Source: Sphingomonas taxi (lineage in GTDB: Bacteria; Pseudomonadota; Alphaproteobacteria; Sphingomonadales; Sphingomonadaceae). From it: a DNA stretch of 64,000 nucleotides. Below are positions 23,477-31,781 of this stretch, one piece after another. Made by a program: the position numbers and the translations under genes. Positions within the stretch are counted from its first letter, which is position 1, and the number at the start of each line of letters is the position of its first letter. The notes under the pieces are model-generated. The model saw only the letters and a list, made by a program, of their open reading frames with translations. It searched no databases and was not told where the DNA came from. The DNA lies in assembly GCA_003240625.1 (NCBI GenBank), contig QFMX01000007.1, positions 1-64,000 of the forward strand, written 5' to 3'.

Positions 23477-24787
23477 TTACCTGGCCAAATCCTCGTCCCG
23501 CTTCAGTAGAACCCCCGCGCGCCAGTAGTGGAACAGCGCCCACGGCGTCATCAACACGATGATCACCAGCGCATACCGCAGCGAATCCTCGCCGAATCCC
23601 GGCTTCAGCAGATCGCTCAGCCACCCCACCAGCGTTGGCCCCAGCCCTAGCCCGACCAGGTTGATCACCAGCAGCGTGATCGCTGCCCACATCGCGCGGA
23701 TCTGCAACGGCGCGAGATGCTGGATCAGCGCGAAGCTCGGCCCAAGATACGAATTGGCAAAGATCAGCGAGACGAAATAGCTGCCGATCGCGATCGCCGG
23801 CGCATCGATCAGGTAGAAGGCGAGCGCGAACGGCAGCGACAGCCCTTTCATCCCTAGCACGACCCAGGCCTGGACATGCAGCCCGTGACGCTTCGCCAGC
23901 ACGTCCGCGATCTTACCGCCCGCAAGCGCCGAGACCGCGCCGAACAAAGCCCCCGGCAACGCGACATAGCGCGAGATATCGAGCATGGACACGCCCAGCG
24001 AGCGCTGCATGTAGCTCGGCCCCCAGCCGGTCAGTGCATAGCCGATCATCGAGGTGAGCGTGACGCCGACGACCAGATGCCGCGCCGGCGCGCTCGCCCA
24101 CATCGATGCGAAGCCTTGCGCGACGCTGGGCATCGGCTTCACCTCGGTCGCGCGGGCGGCATCGGACAGGCCGCGGCGAGGCTCGACCATGAACAGGCGG
24201 ACGAGGACGGCGAGCGCGATCCCCGGCAGGCCGACGGTCATCATCGCGATCCGCCAGCCGTACGAGTGCGCGACGACGCCGCCGATCAGCGTGCCGAAGC
24301 CCGCGCCGAGTACCACGCCGAGCGAATATACCGCCATCGCGCTCGCCCGCTTCTCAGGCGGATACAGGTCGGCGATGATCGAATGGCTGGGCGGGCTCGA
24401 CCCCGCCTCGCCGATCCCGACGCCGATCCGGAACAGCATCAACTGCGTGAAGTTCTGCGCGAGCCCGCACAGCGCGGTCATCGCGCTCCAGATCGTCAGG
24501 CTGGCCGCGATGATGTTGCGGCGGCTGGTCCGATCCGCCAGTCGCGCGACCGGAATGCCGAGCGTCGCATAGAAGATTGCGAACACGAGTCCCGACAGCA
24601 GCCCGAGCTGCGTATCGGTCAACAACAGGTCCGCCTTGATCCGCTCGAGCAGGATCGCGAGAATCTGACGATCCATGTAGCTGAAGAAATAGGTGAAGGT
24701 GAGCAGCGCGAGCGTCAGGCCCCGTCGCTTCATCGCCAAAGCATCGGCGATCTCGGGATGGGACTGATACGCGACGGCCATCGGCAA
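23477..24787 (-). CDS. MFS transporter, spinster-like
   Basis: 436 residues, 12 predicted membrane helices. The major-facilitator loop motif between helices 2 and 3 is GIPVARLADRTSRRNIIAAS, and RIGVGIGEAGSSPPSHSIIADL is the helix 4-5 signature of the spinster-like group that is abundant in sphingomonads next to catabolic genes. The N terminus begins MPMAVAYQSHPEIADALAMK; ATG codons at residues 3 and 19 are alternatives. Likely imports a carboxylate or aromatic substrate, or exports a product. It is not clearly in an operon, since the next genes are on the opposite strand. Substrate unknown. Confidence 0.9.
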   Translation of the reverse strand: MPMAVAYQSHPEIADALAMKRRGLTLALLTFTYFFSYMDRQILAILLERIKADLLLTDTQLGLLSGLVFAIFYATLGIPVARLADRTSRRNIIAASLTIWSAMTALCGLAQNFTQLMLFRIGVGIGEAGSSPPSHSIIADLYPPEKRASAMAVYSLGVVLGAGFGTLIGGVVAHSYGWRIAMMTVGLPGIALAVLVRLFMVEPRRGLSDAARATEVKPMPSVAQGFASMWASAPARHLVVGVTLTSMIGYALTGWGPSYMQRSLGVSMLDISRYVALPGALFGAVSALAGGKIADVLAKRHGLHVQAWVVLGMKGLSLPFALAFYLIDAPAIAIGSYFVSLIFANSYLGPSFALIQHLAPLQIRAMWAAITLLVINLVGLGLGPTLVGWLSDLLKPGFGEDSLRYALVIIVLMTPWALFHYWRAGVLLKRDEDLAR

Positions 24788-25230
24788 TACCTCGAAGTCG
24801 AAACAGACCTTACGCTACGGCATGGGGAGCGTACCAGACAAGCTAAAGCTGCAATCCCCGCACATCTGCGACGAGCCGAGGGCATGACGATGCCGGGCGG
24901 ATTTGTCGCGACCGAGCAAAGTCTTGCGGGTTTCGGGGTGTGACCGGCGGTTCGCGAGAAGGACGGCGGAAGATGCGTCCTCGTTCGGGTCGCTCTTCCG
25001 CCTTATCCCCTCTCCAACGTCGTGGCCGGGCTCATCTCCGCATCATCGATGGGGCGGAGCGTCCGGGCAATCTGAATACCGGGTATGCGGCTCCCTCGCA
25101 TAGATTCGCGGCGTTGCAAAGCGACTTTTGCCCGCCGCCGCATTCTTGGCGGATACGACCGCCGTGTTGCGCTTGTTGCACGCGGTGCGCTGCCCCATCT
25201 GCACGACGACACAATCGACGGAGCACCCCG
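24788..25230. other. 443 bp between the MFS and GST genes, no gene seen
   Basis: Divergent region that must hold promoters for both neighbours. The long open frames crossing it have no recognisable product, and the frame upstream of the GST start is unrelated to GSTs. I see no strong inverted repeat or known RNA here. Confidence 0.6.
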
Positions 25231-25926
25231 ATGATCGACCTGTTTTACTGGCCCACGCCCAACGGCCACAAGATCACGCTGTTTCTCGAGGAGGCAGGGC
25301 TCGAGTACACGATCAAGCCGGTAAACATCGGTGCGGGCGAACAATTCGCGCCCGAATTCCTGAAGATCGCGCCGAACAACCGGATGCCGGCGATCGTCGA
25401 TCATGCCCCGGCCGATGGCGGCGCCCCCATCGCGATCTTCGAATCGGGTGCGATCCTGCTGTATCTGGCGGAGAAGATCGGACGGTTCGGCGGCGGCGAC
25501 CTGCGCGGGCGGACCGCGGTGAACCAGTGGCTGATGTGGCAGATGGGCGGTCTCGGGCCGATGCTCGGGCAAAATCATCACTTCAATCGGTACGCCCCGG
25601 AGAAGATTCCGTACGCGATCGATCGCTACGTGAAGGAGACCAACCGGCTGTACGGCGTGCTCGACCGCCAGCTCGAAGGGCGCGACTTCATCGCGGGCGA
25701 GTATTCGATCGCGGACATGGCGGCATACCCGTGGATCGTGCCGTACGAAGCACAGGGCCAGCGGCTGGAGGATTTCCCGAATTTGAAGCGCTGGTTCGAA
25801 TCGATCGCGACGCGGCCGGCGACGATCGCGGCGTATGAGAAGGGCAAGGCGGTGCATGATACCAGCGTCCCGATGACCGACGAGGCGAAGAAGACATTGT
25901 TCGGGCAGACTGCTGCTGGTCGGTAG
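25231..25926 (+). CDS. Glutathione S-transferase, YfcG/Nu-class-like
   Basis: 231 residues from ATG 25231 with GGAG nine nt upstream. Thioredoxin-fold N-terminal domain beginning MIDLFYWPTPNGHKITLFLE, the family stretch IGAGEQFAPEFLKIAPNNRM, cis-Pro and FESGAILLYLAEK for glutathione binding, then the helical C-terminal domain with GQNHHFNRYAPEKIPYAIDR. The TPNG at the N terminus is typical of YfcG-type enzymes, which act as glutathione-dependent disulfide reductases as well as transferases. Its place in the catabolic region suggests detoxification of an intermediate, but this is inference. Confidence 0.92.
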   Translation: MIDLFYWPTPNGHKITLFLEEAGLEYTIKPVNIGAGEQFAPEFLKIAPNNRMPAIVDHAPADGGAPIAIFESGAILLYLAEKIGRFGGGDLRGRTAVNQWLMWQMGGLGPMLGQNHHFNRYAPEKIPYAIDRYVKETNRLYGVLDRQLEGRDFIAGEYSIADMAAYPWIVPYEAQGQRLEDFPNLKRWFESIATRPATIAAYEKGKAVHDTSVPMTDEAKKTLFGQTAAGR

Positions 25927-25986
25927 GGGGGGAGGTTCTACTGCTCGGCAATCGTCTGGATTACCGCCACGTCCCAGATGATTACG

Positions 25987-26090
25987 CCACCCCGGCGAAG
26001 GCCGGGGCCCAATTGGGGAACGTCGCTGAGCAGCGGAAGCGCGTAATTGCCAAAGCCGCGCCAATTGGGCCCCGGCCTTCGCCGGGGAGG
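25987..26090. repeat. Inverted repeat, family C
   Basis: Arms CCACCCCGGCGAAGGCCGGG and GCCCCGGCCTTCGCCGGGGA with CCAATTGG at both inner edges; about 32 bp per arm. It lies after the GST gene, next to the family D copy. Confidence 0.9.
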
Positions 26091-26159
26091 AGGCTTGGCG
26101 GCCAGAACCGCTGGATACCCGACTAGCCTCTCGTTCACCCAGATTAGTCTGACGTAACG

Positions 26160-26285
26160 ATCCTCCCCCGCAAGGGGGAGGTGGCTGGCCCTTGCCAGAC
26201 GGAGGGGGCGGAAAGGAGCGGCTGCTGTTCCGTGCCCTCCCCCTCCGTCGCCTATGGCGCCACCTCCCCCTGGCGGGGGAGGATT
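26160..26285. repeat. Inverted repeat, family D
   Basis: Arms ATCCTCCCCCGCAAGGGGGA and CCCCCTGGCGGGGGAGGATT with GACGGAGGGGG / CCCCCTCCGTC inside. Together with the copy at 25987 it fills the 394 bp between convergent GST and SDR genes. Confidence 0.9.
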
Positions 26286-26320
26286 GAACTTTCGCCGCTT
26301 CCCGAGATCATTGATCCCCC

Positions 26321-27118
26321 TCACCCGTCCCGACCCGGCCTCCGAGACAGGGCGACGTCGAGATGCCCGCCGCCATCCAGCAGTAACACCTCGCCCGTCA
26401 CCGCCCGGCTCATCGGATCGAGCAGCATCTCGATCGGCCCCGCGACGTCGTCGGGCCCGGTCGCAAAACCCATCGGCACCGACGCCGCGACCTTGGCGTT
26501 GAGTTTCGCGAACCCGTCCTCGCCCAGCTTCTTCTCGTACCAGCCGGTCGCGACATACCCGGGCGCGACGGCATTGACCCGGATTTCGGGCGCCAGGACA
26601 CGCGCCAGGCTCTTCGTCATCGTCACCAGCGCGCCCTTCGATGCGGCATAGGCGACCGACGATCCCATGCCGAACACGCCCGCGACGCTCGCAACGTTGA
26701 CGACCGCGCCCATCGGGCTCGCGCGCAACGCCGGGGCGCAGGCGCGGACCATCTGGAACGGTGCGATCGCGTTCAGCCGGTAGATGTCGAGGAAGTCCTC
26801 GGCGTCGAGCGCGTCGAGATCCTCATGTGCGGCGAACTTGGTGCGGCCGGCATTGTTGACCAGGAAGTCGATCCGCCCGAACGCGTCGGTGGCCGCCCTG
26901 GCCAGCGCTCGGCAGGCAGCGTCGTCGACGATGTCCGCCTGCACCGCGATCGCGCCCTGCCCGACCTCGACCGCCAGTGCCTCGGCTTCGTCGCGGCTGG
27001 TCGCGTAGTTGATGACGCACGACACGCCGCGCGCCGCCAGCCGCCGCACGACCGCCGCGCCGATCCCGGTGCCGCCGCCCGTCACTACCGCGACGGCGCC
27101 TCGCAAGGCATCGCTCAT
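26321..27118 (-). CDS. Short-chain dehydrogenase/reductase (SDR 3)
   Basis: 265 residues from ATG 27118, overlapping the stop of the upstream GST gene (ATGA). Classical SDR: VVTGGGTGIG near residue 12, NNAG at about 93, Ser in VVNVASVAG and YAASK. CVINYATSRDEAE after the second strand suggests NADP. FabG-like length and ending (LLLDGGGHLDV). Forms a two-gene operon with the GST gene just upstream, so it probably reduces or oxidises a product of the same pathway. Confidence 0.92.
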   Translation of the reverse strand: MSDALRGAVAVVTGGGTGIGAAVVRRLAARGVSCVINYATSRDEAEALAVEVGQGAIAVQADIVDDAACRALARAATDAFGRIDFLVNNAGRTKFAAHEDLDALDAEDFLDIYRLNAIAPFQMVRACAPALRASPMGAVVNVASVAGVFGMGSSVAYAASKGALVTMTKSLARVLAPEIRVNAVAPGYVATGWYEKKLGEDGFAKLNAKVAASVPMGFATGPDDVAGPIEMLLDPMSRAVTGEVLLLDGGGHLDVALSRRPGRDG

Positions 27119-27729
27119 GCCTGCGCACTCGGACGAGCCGACGCACGGGCATGCCAATCCTTCAGGTGCGTCAGTTCGTCGGGTACCGCGATGCCGACGA
27201 ACTTCGCGAAGTCGATCGTCGTCAGCAGGACGATGTCGGCGATCGTATAGCGCTCGCCATCGAGCCAGTCGCGACCATCGAGCGCATGATCGAACTCCGT
27301 CATCGCCGCCAGCACGCGCGGGCGCTGGCTCTCGCCGAACTCGGTATATTGCGGCTGGATGATTCGCGCGGTCCAGGGATGCGTGTGAAGCCAGACCATC
27401 GACAGCGGCGTCATCAGCCGCAATTCGATCCGCCGGGTCCACATGTCGATCTCGGCGATGTTGTGCGCGCCGTGGCCGAACAGCGGCGGCTCGGGGTGCA
27501 GCACCTCGAAATAGCGGCAGATCGCGACGCTTTCGGTCAGCACGCGGCCATCGTCGAACGCCAGCGCGGGCGTCTGGCCGAGCGCATTGACCGACAGGAA
27601 CGAGGCCGACTTGTGCTCGGCCTTGGGGATCGAGATCTGCGCCATCGGCACCCGGACGTGCTTTTCGGCGAGGAAGATGCGGACGCGACGCGGGTTGGGC
27701 GCTGGCAGCGCGCTATCGTAGAACAGCAA
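27115..27729 (-). CDS. Glutathione S-transferase (second copy)
   Basis: 204 residues from TTG 27729, which has GGAG nine nt upstream; no ATG would keep the N-terminal domain whole. The sequence opens LLFYDSALPAPNPRRVRIFL, an S-containing GST start, with SVNALGQTPALAFDDGRVLTESVAICRYF for glutathione binding and a helical domain ending in TTIDFAKFVGIAVP. Its stop overlaps the SDR 3 start. It diverges from the CoA ligase gene, and a CGGT...ACCG palindrome lies in the 75 bp between them. Confidence 0.88.
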   Translation of the reverse strand: MLFYDSALPAPNPRRVRIFLAEKHVRVPMAQISIPKAEHKSASFLSVNALGQTPALAFDDGRVLTESVAICRYFEVLHPEPPLFGHGAHNIAEIDMWTRRIELRLMTPLSMVWLHTHPWTARIIQPQYTEFGESQRPRVLAAMTEFDHALDGRDWLDGERYTIADIVLLTTIDFAKFVGIAVPDELTHLKDWHARASARPSAQA

Positions 27730-27804
27730 GTCCGTCTCTCCTCGATTCCGGTTTTCGAATATACCGTATGGCATTGCGCGGCGCGTTCGCCTAGCGATGC
27801 GCGG

Positions 27805-29397
27805 ATGACGACTGCCGCAGACATGCTCGCCACGGGCTTCGCCACGCTGCCCGATCTGATCCATGCGCATGCGCTCGAACGGGGGGATCGCACCGCGGTT
27901 GCCGATTCCCAGAGTAGCATCGACTATCGGACGCTCGATTCGACGATGGACCGGGTCGCGGCGGCGTTGCAGCGCGACGGGGTGGCGCGGGGAAGCGCGG
28001 TGGCGATCGTCGCGGCGCCGACGACGGACTATGCCGCTACTTTCCTTGGTGCGGTATGCGCGGCGTGCGTGGCGACGCCGATCGCGCCGTCCGCTACGCC
28101 AGCGGCGATCGCGGCGATGATTGCCGATAGTGGCGCGCCGGTGGTGTTCCTCGACGCGGAAAATGCGCAGGCGCTGGAGGGACAGCAACTGACGGCCCGC
28201 CCAATCTTGTTCCCCCGCGAAGGCGGGGGTCCAGACTGGGCCCCCGCCTTCGCGGGGGAACAAGCTTTTCAGGCTTTCGAGGACTGGCTCGCTCCCCCCA
28301 AAGCTGAGCCAACGCCCGTCGCGATCGCTCCCGAAGACCCGTTCAACATCATCTACTCTTCCGGCACCACCGGAACGCCGAAGGGCATCGTCCAGAGCCA
28401 CGCGATGCGCTGGGCGCATATCGCGCGCAACACCGCCGCCGGGTTCGACACCGCGGTGACTATGATCGCCACCCCGCTCTATTCGAATACCACCCTCGTA
28501 AGCTTCCTGCCGACGCTCGGCTGGGGCGGCACGGTGGTGCTGATGAAGAAGTTCGAGGCACGCGCGTATCTCGAACTCGCCGAGCGGTACCGCGCGACGC
28601 ACACGATGCTGGTCCCGGTCCAGTACCAGCGGATCATGGCCTTGCCAGATTTCGACGACTTCGACCTGTCCGCGTTCCGCTTCAAGACCAGCACGAGCGC
28701 ACCCTTCTCCGCCGCACTGAAGGCCGCCGTGGTCGCGCGCTGGCCGGGCGTTCTCGTCGAATTCTACGGCATGACCGAGGGCGGCGCGAGTTGCGCGCTG
28801 AACGCCACCGCCAACCCGACCAAGCTCCACACCGTCGGCCAGCCGATGCCCGGCCACGAGATCCGCCTGATCGACGACGACGGCAACGAGGTCGCGCCGG
28901 GCGAGATGGGCGAGGTCGTCGGCCGCAGCCCCGCGATGATGAACGGCTATCACGGCCGCTCCGAAGCGACGCGCGATGCCGAATGGTATGACGAAGCCGG
29001 CAACCGCTATATCCGCCACGGCGATGTCGGGCGGTTCGACGAGGACGGGTTCCTCACGCTGATGGACAGGAAGAAGGACCTGATCATCTCGGGTGGGTTC
29101 AACATCTATCCGTCCGACCTGGAGACGGTGCTGGCGCAGCATCCGGCGGTGGCGGACTGCGCGGTGATCGGAATGCCCTCCGACACCTGGGGCGAGACGC
29201 CGGTCGGCTTCTACGTCCCGCGCAACGGTACGACCGAAGACGCGCCTTCGATCCTGGCGTGGGCGAACGCGCAGCTCGGCAAAACGCAGCGGCTGTCGGC
29301 GCTCCACATCGCGGACGAACTGCCACGCAGCGCGATCGGCAAAGTCCTTAAGCGCGAACTCCGCGACCGGCTCGCCTCAAAAGTCCCGTCATCCTGA
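27805..29397 (+). CDS. AMP-forming acyl-CoA synthetase / CoA ligase
   Basis: 530 residues. Activates a carboxylic acid to its CoA thioester through an acyl-AMP. Class I adenylate-forming motifs: P-loop IIYSSGTTGTPKGI, VEFYGMTEGG, HGDVGRFDEDGFLTL and the C-terminal RKKDLIISGGFNIYPSDLE with the catalytic Lys in SAIGKVLKREL. Residues about 134-153 (ILFPREGGGPDWAPAFAGEQ) are encoded by a family B repeat placed in frame between the N-terminal Rossmann-like part and the P-loop. The last residues (PSS) and the stop codon come from a family A repeat. Probable entry enzyme of the local catabolic pathway; substrate unknown. Confidence 0.93.
   Translation: MTTAADMLATGFATLPDLIHAHALERGDRTAVADSQSSIDYRTLDSTMDRVAAALQRDGVARGSAVAIVAAPTTDYAATFLGAVCAACVATPIAPSATPAAIAAMIADSGAPVVFLDAENAQALEGQQLTARPILFPREGGGPDWAPAFAGEQAFQAFEDWLAPPKAEPTPVAIAPEDPFNIIYSSGTTGTPKGIVQSHAMRWAHIARNTAAGFDTAVTMIATPLYSNTTLVSFLPTLGWGGTVVLMKKFEARAYLELAERYRATHTMLVPVQYQRIMALPDFDDFDLSAFRFKTSTSAPFSAALKAAVVARWPGVLVEFYGMTEGGASCALNATANPTKLHTVGQPMPGHEIRLIDDDGNEVAPGEMGEVVGRSPAMMNGYHGRSEATRDAEWYDEAGNRYIRHGDVGRFDEDGFLTLMDRKKDLIISGGFNIYPSDLETVLAQHPAVADCAVIGMPSDTWGETPVGFYVPRNGTTEDAPSILAWANAQLGKTQRLSALHIADELPRSAIGKVLKRELRDRLASKVPSS
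28206..28264. repeat. Inverted repeat, family B, inside the CoA ligase gene
   Basis: 59 bp with near-perfect arms CTTGTTCCCCCGCGAAGGCG and CGCCTTCGCGGGGGAACAAG around CCAGACTGGG. The same element is intergenic elsewhere (5953-6011, 43294-43351). Here all codons stay open and it is translated. Confidence 0.93.
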
Positions 29398-29468
29398 CGA
29401 AAGTCAGGACCCAGGGCCACAAGCGCCCCGATCCTTGGCTCTGGGTCCTGACGTTCGTCAGGATGACG
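29386..29468. repeat. Inverted repeat, family A, at the CoA ligase 3' end
   Basis: Arms CCGTCATCCTGACGAAAGTC and CTGACGTTCGTCAGGATGACG. The TGA stop of the ligase (29395-29397) lies inside the first arm. The element then fills the gap to the thioesterase gene. Confidence 0.9.
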
Positions 29469-29527
29469 TCGGAGGCGAAACCGGCCTTCTATGCGCGCAA
29501 TCACCCGCAAACGAGAAAGCTAAACCG

Positions 29528-30304
29528 ATGACCAGTCTCAAACAGGCGATCGACGCGCTGGAGCCGACCGAGGGCGGCTGGCGCGGCACCGTGCCGGAGA
29601 ACTGGCTGCAAGGCCGCACCGCCTATGGCGGGTTCTCCGCCGCACTCGCGCTCCACGCCGCGCAGAAGTCCGACGTCGACCTGCCGCCCTTGCGGTCGGC
29701 GCAGGTGTCGTTCATCGGGCCGCTGTCGGGTGATATCACGATCCGGGCGAGCCGGTTGCGGCGCGGTCGCAATGCTGCGTTCGTCCAGGCGGATGTCGAG
29801 GGCGCGGCCGGGCTGGGCCTGCGCGCGACCTTCGTATTCATGGGCGCGGTGGAGTCGCGCGTCGATCATCAGACCGGCGGGGCGCCCGACTTCCCGTTGC
29901 CGACCGCCGACACGCAGACTTTCCGCGGCCACAGCGCGGTGGCGTTCTCGCGCAATTTCGACCTGCTCGATCGTCGCGACGACAGTGTCGGGCCGGCCGA
30001 ATGGCTGCGCTGGGCGCGGCTGGTCGAGCGCGAGGGCCTCGATCCGATGGTCGAGATGGTCGCGATCGCCGACTGCCTGCCGCCCGCCGCGCTGAAGCTG
30101 CTCGGCGGCCCCGCTCCGCTCAGTTCCATGACGTGGCTGCTCAACATCCTCGGGCCGCAGCCGGTGACGCGCGACGGCTGGTGGCTGCTGCGCGCGACCA
30201 CCGATTACACGCGGGACGGCAGCTCCAGCCAGCAGATGGCGATCTGGAATGCCGACGGCACGCCGGTCGCCGAACAGATGCAGAGCGTCGCGATCTTCGC
30301 CTGA
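29528..30304 (+). CDS. Acyl-CoA thioesterase, double hot-dog type
   Basis: 258 residues from ATG 29528. The layout is that of TesB/THEM4-like thioesterases with two hot-dog halves. The first has WLQGRTAYGGFSAALALHAA (the helix that packs in the hot dog) and VSFIGPLSGDITIRASRLRR; the second starts near residue 165 and ends WWLLRATTDYTRDGSSSQQM followed by IWNADGTPVAEQMQSVAIF, where the Asp/Ser-Ser-Gln region is the usual active-site area. Hydrolyses acyl-CoA to free acid and CoA, perhaps to recycle CoA from dead-end intermediates. Lies 130 bp after the ligase on the same strand. Confidence 0.88.
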   Translation: MTSLKQAIDALEPTEGGWRGTVPENWLQGRTAYGGFSAALALHAAQKSDVDLPPLRSAQVSFIGPLSGDITIRASRLRRGRNAAFVQADVEGAAGLGLRATFVFMGAVESRVDHQTGGAPDFPLPTADTQTFRGHSAVAFSRNFDLLDRRDDSVGPAEWLRWARLVEREGLDPMVEMVAIADCLPPAALKLLGGPAPLSSMTWLLNILGPQPVTRDGWWLLRATTDYTRDGSSSQQMAIWNADGTPVAEQMQSVAIFA

Positions 30305-30437
30305 CGCCGGCGGAGGGGGCGTGCGCGCCCGACATATCTTGCGACACATTGGCGGCCCGGCGGCAAAACGCTGCGACAACCGGGGTTTAGACCGGCGTCA
30401 TTCAGTGGGAATTCGTCCCACACAGCCGGAGTCCGAC

Positions 30438-30968
30438 ATGCGCAAGACCGTCCTTACCCTGATGCTCGCTGCCAGCGCGATCACGTCCGCTGCCAGCGCG
30501 CAGACCGCCCCCGCCCCTAGCCCCGCTACGCCCCGTCCGCCGATGCGGCAGGATGCGAACCGCGACGGCGTCATCACGCGCGCCGAGGCGATCGCGCAGG
30601 CCGACGCCCGGTTCGCGCAGATGGATACCGACCGCGACGGCCGCGTCAGTGCCGGCGAGATGCGCGCCTATCGCACCGCGATGCACGACCGGATGGTGGC
30701 GAACGGTCGCGATGTGCCCGTGCCCCCGCCGGGCGGTCGCAAGCATGACGGCATGGGTCGCGGGATGGATCCGAACCGCGACGGCAGCGTGACGCGCGAG
30801 GAGTTCGAGGCGCGCGCGCTCAAGCGGTTCGACCGGATGGACGCCAACCGCGACGGCACGATCGACGCAACCGAGCGCGCCAATGCCGCCGAGATGCGCC
30901 GCGTCGACCGGCGCGAACGCCGCGAGGGCGTCACCCCGCCCGCCCCCGTCCCCGCCCCTGCTCGATAA
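30438..30968 (+). CDS. Secreted EF-hand calcium-binding protein
   Basis: 176 residues. N-terminal signal peptide (MRKTVLTLMLAASAITSAAS then AQ), then a Pro-rich linker and four EF-hand loops: DANRDGVITRAE, DTDRDGRVSAGE, DPNRDGSVTREE and DANRDGTIDATE. All have Asp at positions 1, 3-5 and Glu at 12, so Ca binding is likely. Loops 1-2 and 3-4 form two pairs separated by a Gly/Pro stretch. The tail is Arg/Pro rich. Placed 51 bp before a two-component system on the same strand, so it could be a target or a periplasmic calcium buffer for it; no direct evidence. Confidence 0.9.
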   Translation: MRKTVLTLMLAASAITSAASAQTAPAPSPATPRPPMRQDANRDGVITRAEAIAQADARFAQMDTDRDGRVSAGEMRAYRTAMHDRMVANGRDVPVPPPGGRKHDGMGRGMDPNRDGSVTREEFEARALKRFDRMDANRDGTIDATERANAAEMRRVDRRERREGVTPPAPVPAPAR

Positions 30969-31019
30969 TCCGGAAAGGGGGGAGGCACCGCGTCCCGGTG
31001 CTTCCCCTGGACAGCCGCC

Positions 31020-31757
31020 ATGCTAGACACTGCCCCGATGGGAGATATGCCGCATCTGCTGCTCGTCGACGACGAGCGCTCGATCCGCGAGCCGTTGGCC
31101 GCGTACCTCACCAAACAGGGGTTTCGCGTCACGCAGGCGGGCGATGCGGAAAGCGCGCGGACGCGGCTGACCGCCTATGCGATCGATCTCGTCATCCTCG
31201 ACATCATGATGCCCGGCGAGGACGGGCTGTCGCTCTGCCGCCACATCGCCGCGACCAGCGACGTGCCGGTGATCCTGCTGACCGCGCGGACCGAAGAGAC
31301 CGACCGGATCATCGGGCTGGAGATGGGTGCCGACGATTACGTCGTGAAGCCGTTCTCGCCGCGCGAATTGGCGACGCGGGTGAAGGTCATCCTGCGCCGT
31401 GCGACCGCGGGCGGCGCGCGCCAGCATGCGCCCGAGGCGAACGCCTATGCCTTTGCCGGCTGGGTACTGAAATCGGGCGAGCGAGCGCTGGTCGACCGCG
31501 AGGGCGTGTCGGTCCCGCTGTCGACCGGCGAGTATAACCTGTTGCTCGCGCTCGTCACCCGGCCCCGCCAGGTGCTCACCCGCGACCAGTTGCTCGACCT
31601 GACGCAGGGGCGCGAGGCCGCCGCGTTCGACCGCGCGATCGACAACCAGGTCAGCCGACTGCGCCGCAAGATCGAGGCGGATGCCAAGACGCCCGAGCTG
31701 ATCAAGACGGTGTGGGGCGGCGGCTATACGCTCGCCGCCGAAGTGACCCGGCTTTGA
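31020..31757 (+). CDS. OmpR-family response regulator
   Basis: 245 residues (an internal ATG at 31038 or 31047 would remove six to nine residues). The receiver domain has the acidic pair in LLLVDDERS, phospho-acceptor Asp in LVILDIMMPGEDG, Thr in LLTARTEE and Lys in VVKPFSP. The C-terminal winged helix has NLLLALVTRPRQVLTRDQLL and the recognition part DNQVSRLRRKIEAD followed by IKTVWGGGYTL. It is 24 nt upstream of its histidine kinase. Target genes are not visible; the EF-hand gene immediately upstream is a reasonable candidate. Confidence 0.95.
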   Translation: MLDTAPMGDMPHLLLVDDERSIREPLAAYLTKQGFRVTQAGDAESARTRLTAYAIDLVILDIMMPGEDGLSLCRHIAATSDVPVILLTARTEETDRIIGLEMGADDYVVKPFSPRELATRVKVILRRATAGGARQHAPEANAYAFAGWVLKSGERALVDREGVSVPLSTGEYNLLLALVTRPRQVLTRDQLLDLTQGREAAAFDRAIDNQVSRLRRKIEADAKTPELIKTVWGGGYTLAAEVTRL

Positions 31758-31781
31758 TGCGCCGCCCGTGATCCGGCAACC

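Noticed and set aside
24940..25230. Upstream in-frame extension of the first GST
   Set aside because: No GST has such a leader, and ATG 25231 has a good ribosome-binding site and the family N terminus.
27730..29307. Long minus-strand extension upstream of the second GST
   Set aside because: It is antisense to the CoA ligase and unrelated to GSTs; the GST starts at TTG 27729 with its own ribosome-binding site.
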